In this document: positions 8,320-16,539 of the stretch, piece after piece
Numbering within the stretch: the stretch's first letter is position 1
Layout: each line of letters starts with the position of its first letter
Assembly (NCBI GenBank): GCA_030053935.1
Contig: JASGCU010000019.1
Span: 1-32,468 of the forward strand
Reading direction: 5' to 3'
DNA from: Chitinophagaceae bacterium
GTDB lineage: Bacteria > Bacteroidota > Bacteroidia > Cytophagales > JASGCU01
Length of the DNA stretch: 32,468 nucleotides
Notes under the pieces: model-generated
Seen by the model: only the letters and a program-made list of their open reading frames with translations
The model's database searches: none
Told to the model about the DNA's origin: nothing
Translations under genes and position numbers: made by a program

Positions 8320-9933
8320 ATGGCAGGTGGACAAACCCCGCGAGATAAAATGATAGGTATGATGTACCTTGTATTAACAGCTCTTTTAGCTCTTAATGTC
8401 AGTACTTCGGTACTCAAAAAGTTTGTTCTTATAAGTAAAAGTTTAGACCAAGCAGTAACACAAAAAAAAGAACTGATAGATAACACTGTTTTAAGAATAG
8501 AAGATGTAGTAAAAAAAACAGGAAATAGAAAAAACGATGTAGAAACCCTAAATAAAGCAAAACAAGTAAAAGAAGAAGGTGATAAAGTCCTGACAATTCT
8601 AGAAAATTACAAAAAACAATTTATCGCAGAAACCGATGGAATAGACGAATATGGGCAATATAAAGGAGAAAAAGACATCGATAAAGCACCAGAAATAATG
8701 ATTCAAAGAGGCGAAGGTGTTAAACTTCAAAAAATACTGAATGAGTATTCTCAGTTTATTAGAGAAAAAGTAGATCCCGGTAATAAAAAAGGTATCGCAA
8801 AAACAATAAAAAATTTGGCTCTAGATGGAAAAAACATAGAAGTATTTAAACATGATGAAGAACAAAACACTAAGGATTTTTCAGAGCTAAACTTTGGAGC
8901 TAATACTCCAATGGTAGGAGGACTAGCATCATTAAGTCAACTCCAATCGGATGTAACCGACATAGAAATAGCAGCTTTAGAAGAATTAGCACGACAAGTA
9001 GGTGCAGAAGATATAAAATTTGACAAAGTAATTGCTATGGTAAAACCTGAATCAAACATTGTAGCTGCAGGAACAAAATATGCCGCTGAATTGTTTTTAG
9101 CAGCGTCATCATCAGCTATTAGTCCGAAAATGAAAGTAAATAATTCTGAAATTCCTGTAAAAGATGGATTTGGTCACGTAGAATTTTTGGCAAGCTCAGC
9201 CGGAGGAAACTATAATGATCAAGGATTAATAGAAAAATACTTTGATGCTTCCATAATCATAAAACTTCCTGATGGAAGAGACTCAAGTATTACGAATAAA
9301 ATTAAATATTTTGTGTCCAAACCCGTTATACAAATCCAATCCGCTTCGGTACAAGCACTCTATAGAAACTGTGGAAATGATCTCAATGTTCAAGTCCCTG
9401 CTTTAGGAATTGCCTATCTCCCCAGTTTTAAAGTAGATGGAGGAGAAGCTATTTCAGGGGCAGAAAAAGGATTTGTGACTATAATTCCTAATTCTATTGC
9501 AAAAGAAGTAATACTTACCGTATATAGTAATGGAAATGAAGTAGGAAAACAATCATTTAAAACAAAAGGAATCCCATCAATAGAAATAAAAGCTGTTGTA
9601 GATGGGAAAATAGTAGATTCTAAAAACGGAATCCCACAATGCCCAAATTCTATAAAGTTAACTGTAATAGCTGATGAATCATTCAAATCATTTTTACCAA
9701 ATGATAGTAGATTTAGAGTCAATAAAGCAGAAATAACCCTTGTAAGATCCGGCAGAGGAGTAACCCCTACTCAAACAGTTGGAGAATCTATAAATACTTC
9801 ACAGATGAGATCACAAGCAAAATCTGGTGATATTATTGTTATAGAAATAAAACAAGTTCAGAGAATGAATTTTAAAAATCAAATAGAAGAATTTACAAAA
9901 TACGAAAGAATCGTCTTTGTTCCAATTAAATAA
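8320..9933 (+). CDS. gldM: T9SS/gliding motor protein GldM/PorM
   Basis: GldM spans the periplasm as a dimer and transmits motor energy from GldL to the GldK/GldN ring. The N-terminus MAGGQTPRDKMIGMMYLVL is diagnostic. Arg8 corresponds to the conserved arginine preceding the single membrane helix (about residues 12-33). A helical domain (about 35-220) rich in Lys/Glu follows, then beta-rich domains to residue 537, including the GAEDIKFDKV and CPNSIKLTV segments. Length is normal for the family. It is flanked by gldL (24-base gap) and gldN (24-base gap). Confidence 0.95.
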   Translation: MAGGQTPRDKMIGMMYLVLTALLALNVSTSVLKKFVLISKSLDQAVTQKKELIDNTVLRIEDVVKKTGNRKNDVETLNKAKQVKEEGDKVLTILENYKKQFIAETDGIDEYGQYKGEKDIDKAPEIMIQRGEGVKLQKILNEYSQFIREKVDPGNKKGIAKTIKNLALDGKNIEVFKHDEEQNTKDFSELNFGANTPMVGGLASLSQLQSDVTDIEIAALEELARQVGAEDIKFDKVIAMVKPESNIVAAGTKYAAELFLAASSSAISPKMKVNNSEIPVKDGFGHVEFLASSAGGNYNDQGLIEKYFDASIIIKLPDGRDSSITNKIKYFVSKPVIQIQSASVQALYRNCGNDLNVQVPALGIAYLPSFKVDGGEAISGAEKGFVTIIPNSIAKEVILTVYSNGNEVGKQSFKTKGIPSIEIKAVVDGKIVDSKNGIPQCPNSIKLTVIADESFKSFLPNDSRFRVNKAEITLVRSGRGVTPTQTVGESINTSQMRSQAKSGDIIVIEIKQVQRMNFKNQIEEFTKYERIVFVPIK

Positions 9934-9957
9934 ATGTAATACTTAAATTTTAAAAAA

Positions 9958-10776
9958 ATGAAAAAAATATTGTGTAACTGCTTATTATTTTGTGTAATAA
10001 TAGTATATATTCCTTGTTATGGTCAAGAAAGAGAATCTAATGGATATAATCCTAATTCTATTGCTCCCATACACGAATCTCAACAAATGTTTAAAAAAAC
10101 CCTCTGGTTTAGAATAGATCTTCAGGAGAAACAAAACCTTCCTTTTTATGCATATAACTCAGAATTACCTAAATTGATTATAGAATCAGTAAAATCAGGT
10201 TTTTTAGTAGCTTATGAAGCAAATGATTCGTTAAATAGACGTATGACAAAAGAAAGATTTTTAGAGGGATTAAAACTTCCTGTGCTTACCTCATCTACCG
10301 AACCTGAAGATACTCAAAATGGATTTGGAGATAAAAACTCAAATGAATCTTCTATTTCAAATGAATATCTATATAAAGATTTTTCTATAATAGAGTTAAA
10401 AGAAGACCTTATTTTTGATAAAAATAGATCACGAATGTACCATGACCTTATATCTATTACTGTCGTTTTACCATATAAAGTAACAGGCACTTTCGAAAAA
10501 CCATTAGCTACTTTCAAATATAAAGATTTAGAAAAATTATTTAGAGAACAACCGAGTAAATCACTTTGGTTTAATCCTAAAAACGATTCAGAAAAAAGAA
10601 ACTTTGCAGACGCTTTTGCTCTTAGATTATTTAGTGCTACTCTTATAAAATATTCAAATCCTAAAAATGAATTTATTAGAGATATTTATACTAAATCTCC
10701 TAAAGATGCTATATATGCTGCGCAAGATATAGAATATGAATTATTAGAATTTGAATCAAATCTTTGGGAGTACTAA
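9958..10776 (+). CDS. gldN: T9SS ring protein GldN/PorN
   Basis: The periplasmic partner of GldK in the T9SS outer ring, contacting the C-terminal domain of GldM. A signal peptide covers residues 1-22 (ending CYGQ). Recognisable family segments include KKTLWFRIDLQEKQNLPFYA (about 45-64), YKDFSIIELKEDLIFDKNRSR and the C-terminal part from FADAFALRLFSATLIKYSNP. Length (272) is typical. It is the last gene of gldKLMN and is followed 115 bases later by a strong hairpin terminator. A polar Ser/Asn/Glu-rich insert lies at about residues 110-135. Confidence 0.93.
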   Translation: MKKILCNCLLFCVIIVYIPCYGQERESNGYNPNSIAPIHESQQMFKKTLWFRIDLQEKQNLPFYAYNSELPKLIIESVKSGFLVAYEANDSLNRRMTKERFLEGLKLPVLTSSTEPEDTQNGFGDKNSNESSISNEYLYKDFSIIELKEDLIFDKNRSRMYHDLISITVVLPYKVTGTFEKPLATFKYKDLEKLFREQPSKSLWFNPKNDSEKRNFADAFALRLFSATLIKYSNPKNEFIRDIYTKSPKDAIYAAQDIEYELLEFESNLWEY

Positions 10777-10891
10777 CTTTTTGTTATACATACCTACCTC
10801 ATATAAAAAGTATTTTTTCTTTTTATACGTTATCTATGGAGCAGAAAGTAAAAAACAACTATAAGAACGATTTTTAACAAATAAAGATAAA

Positions 10892-10930
10892 AAAAATAAA
10901 GGTGTCTATTGAGAGATACCTTTATTTTTT
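10892..10930. terminator. Bidirectional intrinsic terminator between gldN and the DNA glycosylase gene
   Basis: AAAGGTGTCT (10898-10907) pairs with AGATACCTTT (10914-10923) around the loop ATTGAG, with one G-T pair. The stem is extended by an A-run on its left (10892-10897) and a T-run on its right (10925-10930). The A-run and T-run make it functional from both sides. It lies exactly between convergent operons, ending gldKLMN on the plus strand and the minus-strand block. Confidence 0.85.
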
Positions 10931-10951
10931 TACAATAAAAATCTTACCTTA

Positions 10952-11542
10952 TTATTTCTCTTCTTGAGCGTTCAGCAAAAATCTCCATTTATACCTTGCA
11001 TGCTTGCCTGCATACTCTACACCGATTCTTTCTGTAGCAACTATCTGTCCTCCATCAATAAAAAAATTATCTTCTTCTATCCATATAATATTTTCTAAAA
11101 GAGAATATGTATTAAATGAAGTATTGATGCCAAGTGCTTTGGTTAGTTTTCCTGGTCCGTTTGTTTTTAGTGGTAGTTTTTTATTATTATGTACTCTTTT
11201 TTCCATTATATCTATTCCTATGATTGGGACTATTGATCTTATGAGAACAGCATCTGCTTTATTTTCTGTATTTGTGACGATATTAAAAAGATGATGTATT
11301 CCATAGCAGAGATATACATAACAAATACCCCCTTCATAAAACATTGCTTCATTTCTTTGTGTTTTCCCGAATCTGCATGCGTGGCAAGCCATATCATCAT
11401 ATCCTCTATATGCTTCTGTTTCTATTATTCTTCCGGCTGTTCGTTCATTCCCTATATTTGTAAATAGGATTTTACCAATAAGAGAGCGAGCTATATCAAC
11501 AACATCTCCGTTCAAATAAAATTTTTTTGTGAGTTTATGCAT
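10952..11542 (-). CDS. DNA-3-methyladenine glycosylase (AAG/MPG family)
   Basis: A monofunctional base-excision-repair glycosylase removing alkylated purines such as 3-methyladenine and hypoxanthine. The active-site segment RIIETEAYRG carries the catalytic-base glutamate (residues 41-43 region). MFYEGGICYVYLCYGIH is the second family signature, and NGPGKLTKALGI is the conserved C-terminal DNA-contact segment. I choose the start at 11542 (MHKLTKKFYL, 196 residues). It falls 4 bases after the stop of the upstream TMTC-like gene and matches the usual family opening; an in-frame ATG at 11572 would add 10 residues and overlap that gene by 26 bases. It is probably co-transcribed with the upstream gene. 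Confidence 0.92.
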   Translation of the reverse strand: MHKLTKKFYLNGDVVDIARSLIGKILFTNIGNERTAGRIIETEAYRGYDDMACHACRFGKTQRNEAMFYEGGICYVYLCYGIHHLFNIVTNTENKADAVLIRSIVPIIGIDIMEKRVHNNKKLPLKTNGPGKLTKALGINTSFNTYSLLENIIWIEEDNFFIDGGQIVATERIGVEYAGKHARYKWRFLLNAQEEK

Positions 11543-11546
11543 AGTA

Positions 11547-13730
11547 TTATTGAAGTTGTGGGAAGTTTGCACTCATATCTGTTCCTAAACTTTTCAATGT
11601 TTGAAGCATTTTTTTTCCTTCGGTTATTCTATTTGTAGAAGCATAGAGAACTAAAAGATTCGTATATGCGATGGTATTTGATGGTACTATTTCGGTTACT
11701 TTTAACCATTGTTTTTCTGCTTCTTGTATATTTCCCATGGTATAGTACATAACCCCAAAATTTAAAGGGGCTTCCCAATTTTGTGGGTACGCATCTATAG
11801 TTTTAGAGTAAAAATAGATGGCACTGTCATATTGTTTTGCTTTATCATAGATACCTGCAAGACCATAAAGAGCTTTAAATGAATTTGGTTCTATTTGTAA
11901 GTTTTTATAATAGAATTTTTTTGCTTCTTCAAACTGATCTATTTTTTGAAAAGTTTCTGCTATATTAGCAAGTACATTTTTTTGATGAGGTTGTATTTTT
12001 AATACTTTTTTATAATAATGGATAGCACTGTCTAATACATTTTCTTTTTGAAAAGAAAGAGCAAGAGTATAAGTAGCTTCCCATATTTCAGGATATAAAG
12101 ATATAAAATGTTTGTAATAAAAACGAGCACTGTCGTTTTGCGATAATTTTTCAAAGAGAGTTCCCAAGTTGGAATAGGCAATCCAAAGGGTTTGTTTAGA
12201 AGGAACGGGTAATGCAATGACTTTTTTATAGAAATACTTTGCAGACTCTGTCTTTTGGAGATTATCGGACACTTCTGCAAGGCGAAACATTACCTCAAAA
12301 TCATTTGGATTTATTTTTACAGATTGCATAAATGCTTTTTCAGCTTCTGCATAATTTTTTTTATTAAAATAATTTTCTCCAAGTGTTTTCCAATTGATGG
12401 CATCATCGGGATGTGTGACACATGCGTTGTACCAAAAAGTATCTTCGTTTTGAAAATTTTGAATATGAAAGAAAGTAATGAGAGAAAAGATACAAATAAC
12501 AGCTATACCTATTTTTTTGGTATGTATTCTAAAATACGGGACAAAATTGTTTTCGGAAATTCTTTTTACTATTTCATTTATAAATATAATACCTCCTATT
12601 GCAGGCAGATAAACTCTATGTTCTAAATAATCTGATGTATAAGCGGTCTGAAAACGAAACATTATAGATGGGATCAAAAACAAAAACCACCATCCTGATG
12701 CCCATATAATAAAAGGGATCCGGGGCTTGAGAATAATGACTACTGCTATTAATAGAATAGTTATGATAATTCCCAAAAAAGTAATCTGAAAAGAGAAAGC
12801 GGGAAAAACAGATAGATGGTAAGGAATAAAAAATTTTGCTACTGCTTCCATCAAAAAAGGAAGATTATAGAGAACTGTTTTTACACTATATTCTATTTCT
12901 GCAAAAGGAGTGACTCCCAAAGAAGCAGTAAAATCTAATGCTTTTTTACGAATAAGAAACCATATACATGTGGTTATAAACCAACCTACTGCCAACAAAA
13001 CGTATGTATTTTTTTTGTTTTTTGTATGCTCTGTTGAAAATATACATACTAAGTAGAAAAAACAGACGATAGGAACACCCATCCCTGTTTCTTTTGCAAA
13101 TAAACTTGCGGCATAAAAAAATATATGGAGAAAATAAGAGAGGGTTTTTGGAGAATCTTGTTTTAAAAACCGGAGAAAATAAATAAAAGAAAGTATAGTA
13201 AAAATAGCAAGAATGCTATCATTTCTTCCTGGAATCCAAGCAACTGCTTGCACAAACAAAGGATGTACCGTAAATACAAGAGTAGTAAAAAGAACCTGCC
13301 ATTTTTCATATCCTAAAATCTGTAAAAAATAAAAAAGGCAAACACAAGCGACCGTATGATAAAATACATTAGAAATATGGTATATCATAGGGTCTGTATT
13401 TCCCATTTGAAAATCAATTACAAAACTTCCAAACAAAATAGGACGATAATATTCTAATCCTGCGGATTGCTTAAAACCTACCCACAAATTACTTATATCT
13501 GTAAAATAGCTTTTATTGTCTAAGAGAAATAAAGTATCATCAAAATGGACATATTTATACCAAAAAGTTTGTATATATAATGCTACTGAGATGGATATAA
13601 TTACCCATATTCCGTATTTTAGAGCGGGATGCGGTGGTGTTTTTGGTATAGGGTCCTTCTTTTGTATATCAATCCTTCCTGTTTTGGTGGCTGAAGGTGT
13701 TTTTTTGTTTTTTTGTTTTTGGTTATTCAT
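11547..13730 (-). CDS. TMTC-like membrane protein with C-terminal TPR repeats
   Basis: A 727-residue protein with a basic cytoplasmic N-terminus (1-35), about ten membrane helices between roughly 38 and 430, then about eight TPR units to the end (each with a pattern like NYAEAEKAFMQSVKINPND). After the first helix comes an acidic pair, Asp64-Asp65 (HFDDT). Later segments EYYRPI (93-98) and HPLFVQAVAWIPGRND (156-171) resemble the TMTC/GT-C family of O-mannosyltransferase-like proteins of eukaryotes and bacteria. By family knowledge it may transfer a sugar from a lipid carrier to exported proteins. This is inference, and the protein could instead be a structural membrane-TPR protein. The DNA glycosylase gene follows directly. 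Confidence 0.75.
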   Translation of the reverse strand: MNNQKQKNKKTPSATKTGRIDIQKKDPIPKTPPHPALKYGIWVIISISVALYIQTFWYKYVHFDDTLFLLDNKSYFTDISNLWVGFKQSAGLEYYRPILFGSFVIDFQMGNTDPMIYHISNVFYHTVACVCLFYFLQILGYEKWQVLFTTLVFTVHPLFVQAVAWIPGRNDSILAIFTILSFIYFLRFLKQDSPKTLSYFLHIFFYAASLFAKETGMGVPIVCFFYLVCIFSTEHTKNKKNTYVLLAVGWFITTCIWFLIRKKALDFTASLGVTPFAEIEYSVKTVLYNLPFLMEAVAKFFIPYHLSVFPAFSFQITFLGIIITILLIAVVIILKPRIPFIIWASGWWFLFLIPSIMFRFQTAYTSDYLEHRVYLPAIGGIIFINEIVKRISENNFVPYFRIHTKKIGIAVICIFSLITFFHIQNFQNEDTFWYNACVTHPDDAINWKTLGENYFNKKNYAEAEKAFMQSVKINPNDFEVMFRLAEVSDNLQKTESAKYFYKKVIALPVPSKQTLWIAYSNLGTLFEKLSQNDSARFYYKHFISLYPEIWEATYTLALSFQKENVLDSAIHYYKKVLKIQPHQKNVLANIAETFQKIDQFEEAKKFYYKNLQIEPNSFKALYGLAGIYDKAKQYDSAIYFYSKTIDAYPQNWEAPLNFGVMYYTMGNIQEAEKQWLKVTEIVPSNTIAYTNLLVLYASTNRITEGKKMLQTLKSLGTDMSANFPQLQ

Positions 13731-13781
13731 TTTTATGTATGAGTTATAAGTTATGATTTATTTTATATTTGAGTCCACGCT

Positions 13782-13812
13782 GAAAAGTCGCTTTTGGTAC
13801 ATTTATAATTTT
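13782..13812 (+). repeat. 31-bp motif, copy 1
   Basis: This stretch matches 20403-20433 in 25 of 31 positions without gaps. The shared pattern is GAAAAGT, two variable bases, CTTTTG, then TTTATAATTT. The first part is an inverted repeat (AAAAG...CTTTT). It lies in the 187-base spacer between the TMTC-like gene start and the der stop, both on the minus strand. No -33/-7 promoter pair with correct spacing is evident in it. Confidence 0.45.
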
Positions 13813-13917
13813 GTAAAATTTGATTACCAATAATTTTAAAACTCAATATTTTTGTAAAAAGAACTTTTCTGTCCCTTTTTTTATTGTTTGTGGGATTAAT
13901 GCTTATATATCTGTTGA

Positions 13918-15231
13918 TTATTTTTGTCTAAAAAAAATAGTAATAGGTGACCCTGTGAAGTCAAATTTCTCTCTTATTTTATTTGATAAGAATCTTTGAT
14001 AGGATTCTTTGATATATTGCGGATGATTACAGAAAAAAGCGAAAGATGGTGTTTTTGTAGGGAGTTGTGTTATGTATTTTATTTTTATATGTTTCCCTTT
14101 GATAGATGGGGGTGGGTAATGTTCTATTTCTTTTCCCATTACCTCGTTTAGTTGGGAGGTATTGATATGTTTTATTCTATTTTCATGCACAGAAATAGCA
14201 AGTTCGATTGTCTGTAGTATTCTTTGTTTTTGTAAAACGGAGGCAAATATAATGGGAATATAGTCCATAGTTCCTAATTTTTCTTGAAAAGTTTTTCTCA
14301 TCGCGTCTGCTGTTTTTTGGTCTTTCAATATTAAATCCCATTTATTTACCATTATGAGTATTCCTTTTTTATATTTTGCGGCAAGATGGATAATACTTAC
14401 ATCTTGTGCTTCTAATCCGCTTTGCGCATCAACCATTACGATACAAACATCGCTATCTTGCAGTGCTTGAATGGAACGGAGGACAGAAAAAAACTCTACG
14501 TCGTTATTTTTCACCTTACTTTTCCTTCTCATACCGGCTGTATCGGTGAGTATAAAGTTTTTTTGAAACAAAGTATAGTGAGAATCTATAGAATCTCTGG
14601 TAGTTCCTGCTATATCGGTTACTATAACTCTTTCTTTTCCCAGAAGAGCATTGGTAAAAGAAGATTTTCCTACATTTGGTTTTCCTAAAATAGCTATTCG
14701 GGGAATTTCTTTTCCTGGTGCAGATGCATCTTCATCTTGCAGATGCAAAACCACTGCATCAAGTAATTCTCCTGTTCCATATCCACTTGCGGAAGCAATG
14801 GGAAAAATGGTATCACTTATTCCAAGTGCGTAGAATTCATTTGCAACAAAGACACGTTGAGGATTATCTGCTTTATTTGCTACTAAAAATACTGGTTTTT
14901 TTATGGTTCGCAGTACTCTTGCTATATCTTTATCGTATTCTGTAATACCATCCCCACAATCTACTAAAAATAGTATTACCGTTGCTTCTTCCAATGCATC
15001 TAAAACTTGCTTTCTAATAGACATTTGAAAAATATCCACTGAATCGGCTATATAACCACCCGTATCTACCACGGTAAAATTTTTACCAATCCATTCTGCA
15101 TATCCATAATTACGGTCTCTGGTGACGCCAGGTTCATCGTCCATTATCGCTTTTTGTTTTTCTACTAATCTATTGAAAAAAGTGGACTTGCCTACATTTG
15201 GTCTCCCCACTATTACTACTATATTTGCCAT
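13918..15231 (-). CDS. der: Ribosome-assembly GTPase Der (EngA)
   Basis: An essential double-GTPase needed for 50S subunit maturation. The first G domain has GRPNVGKST (9-17), DTGGY (56-60) and NKAD (119-122). The second has GKPNVGKSS (183-191), DTAGMRRKSKV (230-240) and NKWDL. A KH-like C-terminal domain runs to the end (IKIKYITQLPTKTPSFAFF). Length (437) is standard. It stands alone on the minus strand; the 187-base spacer to the TMTC-like gene downstream and the ~600-base gap upstream argue for its own promoter. Confidence 0.97.
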   Translation of the reverse strand: MANIVVIVGRPNVGKSTFFNRLVEKQKAIMDDEPGVTRDRNYGYAEWIGKNFTVVDTGGYIADSVDIFQMSIRKQVLDALEEATVILFLVDCGDGITEYDKDIARVLRTIKKPVFLVANKADNPQRVFVANEFYALGISDTIFPIASASGYGTGELLDAVVLHLQDEDASAPGKEIPRIAILGKPNVGKSSFTNALLGKERVIVTDIAGTTRDSIDSHYTLFQKNFILTDTAGMRRKSKVKNNDVEFFSVLRSIQALQDSDVCIVMVDAQSGLEAQDVSIIHLAAKYKKGILIMVNKWDLILKDQKTADAMRKTFQEKLGTMDYIPIIFASVLQKQRILQTIELAISVHENRIKHINTSQLNEVMGKEIEHYPPPSIKGKHIKIKYITQLPTKTPSFAFFCNHPQYIKESYQRFLSNKIREKFDFTGSPITIFFRQK

Positions 15232-15281
15232 GTTTATTGTTCTTTGTTATTGTGTGAATGTATATGTGAGGTTTTATTAAA

Positions 15282-15321
15282 AGTATTTTCTTTTCATTTT
15301 TCATAAAAAAGAAAACGTACT
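15282..15321. other. Hairpin upstream of der
   Basis: AGTATTTTCTTTT (15282-15294) pairs with AAAAGAAAACGTACT (15307-15321) over 13 base pairs with a 2-nt bulge and a 12-nt loop. It lies about 50-90 bases upstream of the der start codon, so it could be a leader structure. It lacks a T-tract right after the stem on either strand. Confidence 0.4.
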
Positions 15322-15372
15322 TACAAATAATGAAAGGAAAACTTCAAATATATCTAAAAAAAACTATCTTTC

Positions 15373-15400
15373 ATTAAAATGGTATATTACCATTTTTAAT
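15373..15400. promoter_or_regulatory. Operator-like palindrome
   Basis: ATTAAAATGGTA (73-84 of the 15300s) faces TACCATTTTTAAT across the three bases TAT. Nine inner base pairs are perfect (AAAATGGTA/TACCATTTT), and the outer ATTA/TAAT continues after one extra T. The symmetry would suit a dimeric DNA-binding regulator, or an RNA hairpin with a 3-nt loop. No regulator gene is nearby. Confidence 0.4.
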
Positions 15401-15835
15401 CTTGATAGAATAATGAAAAAAGAAAGAATACTCAAAAAAAACAAACAAATGAGAGTATTTAGGTAAAAATAGATAGAAATATTTTTTGAAATTTGTTATA
15501 AAATACACCTTTGTTGTAACTATTTACCTACTCTTCTCGCTTGATAATCAATGGATTATAATCATAAAAATGAGTACTTTCCATCTTATTATTTCAAAAA
15601 GAATTTGATTTGAACATAATTCAATAAAACACTCGTTTTATTAGAATAATTGTATAGTTTCACTACAATAGTATATAAATAATATCATAAAAAACATAAA
15701 AGTATTTCAGTTTTTTCTAGTTTAAATTATTTTTTATGGTTTTATTACCTAAACAATTTGAAAAATATAAAATGGGGTCTTGTATTTTTAGATTTTAAAA
15801 TAAAAAAAGTTTTTAAAAACCATCTTTAGTTATTA

Positions 15836-16459
15836 ATGAAAATAAAAATGAAAAAGAGAGTGCTTATTTTTGTATTGGTTTGTGTGGTTTCGTGTTCCTC
15901 TAAAAAGGAGGAGTTACCATATTTAGGCAATCATAGTTATTTGGAGAAAGATGGGAAGGAGGTAGTTCAATATTATCAGATACCAAATTTTCGTTTTATG
16001 AATCAGGATAGTATATGGGTAGAGGAATCTTTATTTCAGAATAAAATATATGTAGCAGATTTTTTCTTTACTTCTTGTGGTACTATATGTCCTGTAATGA
16101 AGAATGAGATGTTGCGAGTGTATAATGCGTTTTTAGAAGATACTACGGTTTTATTTCTTTCTCATAGTATAGATCCTGTTCATGATAATATTTCTATTTT
16201 AAAAGAATATGCGAATAGCATAGGGGTAGATGGGGAAAAGTGGCATTTTGTGAGGGGAGAAAAAGAAGATATATATGATATAGCAGAGAAGTATTTAACG
16301 GTGGTAGAAGAAGATACTAATGGGGCGGGAGAATTGGTTCATAGTGGTCTTTTTTTACTTATAGATAGGGAACGTCATATAAGGGGTTTTTATGATGGTA
16401 CGAATTCGGCAGAAGTCACACGGTTGATAGAGGATATAGAGGTTCTTTTAAAGAAATAA
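15836..16459 (+). CDS. SCO1/SenC-type copper chaperone lipoprotein
   Basis: A thioredoxin-fold protein that delivers copper to or reduces the CuA site of cytochrome c oxidase. The lipobox VVSC places the lipidated cysteine at residue 20. The copper-binding CXXXC motif is CGTIC (Cys81, Cys85), and the third ligand is His169 in ELVHSG. SIDPVHD (111-117) is also family-typical. Length (207) is normal. A second in-frame ATG four codons in (MKKRVL) is an equally likely start. The coding strand is unusually G/T-rich (for example 23 G against 3 C in 16201-16260). It converges with mutS with only 80 bases between them and no clear terminator there. Confidence 0.9.
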   Translation: MKIKMKKRVLIFVLVCVVSCSSKKEELPYLGNHSYLEKDGKEVVQYYQIPNFRFMNQDSIWVEESLFQNKIYVADFFFTSCGTICPVMKNEMLRVYNAFLEDTTVLFLSHSIDPVHDNISILKEYANSIGVDGEKWHFVRGEKEDIYDIAEKYLTVVEEDTNGAGELVHSGLFLLIDRERHIRGFYDGTNSAEVTRLIEDIEVLLKK

Positions 16460-16539
16460 TGGGGTTTGTGGTTCTTGTTGTGATTTTTATGTTGTAGGTG
16501 GTATTTTTGATGTATAAGAATAGTTGAGGGGATAGAGGT

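Larger units (their letters stand above)
15232..15835. other. 604-bp gene-free, palindrome-rich spacer
   Basis: No open frame here looks coding. The region holds a hairpin at 15282-15321, a palindrome at 15373-15400, a 7-bp stem (AATACTC at 15427-15433 with GAGTATT at 15453-15459), and TTTAGGTAAA (15458-15467), which is inverted relative to TTACCTAAACA (15745-15755). The latter two match the left arm of the ~94-bp repeat (TTTACCTAAACA, 61-72). It separates divergent der and the SCO1-like gene, so promoters for both are expected. No clear TAnnTTTG with a spaced TTG is seen. Confidence 0.5.

Noticed and set aside
12255-12626. 123-residue open frame on the plus strand inside the TMTC-like gene
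   Set aside because: Antisense to the TPR region, with Phe/Ile/Tyr-biased composition typical of a shadow frame.
16460-16539. Terminator between the convergent SCO1-like and mutS genes
   Set aside because: The 80 bases are G/T-rich but I find no stem of useful length followed by a T-tract.
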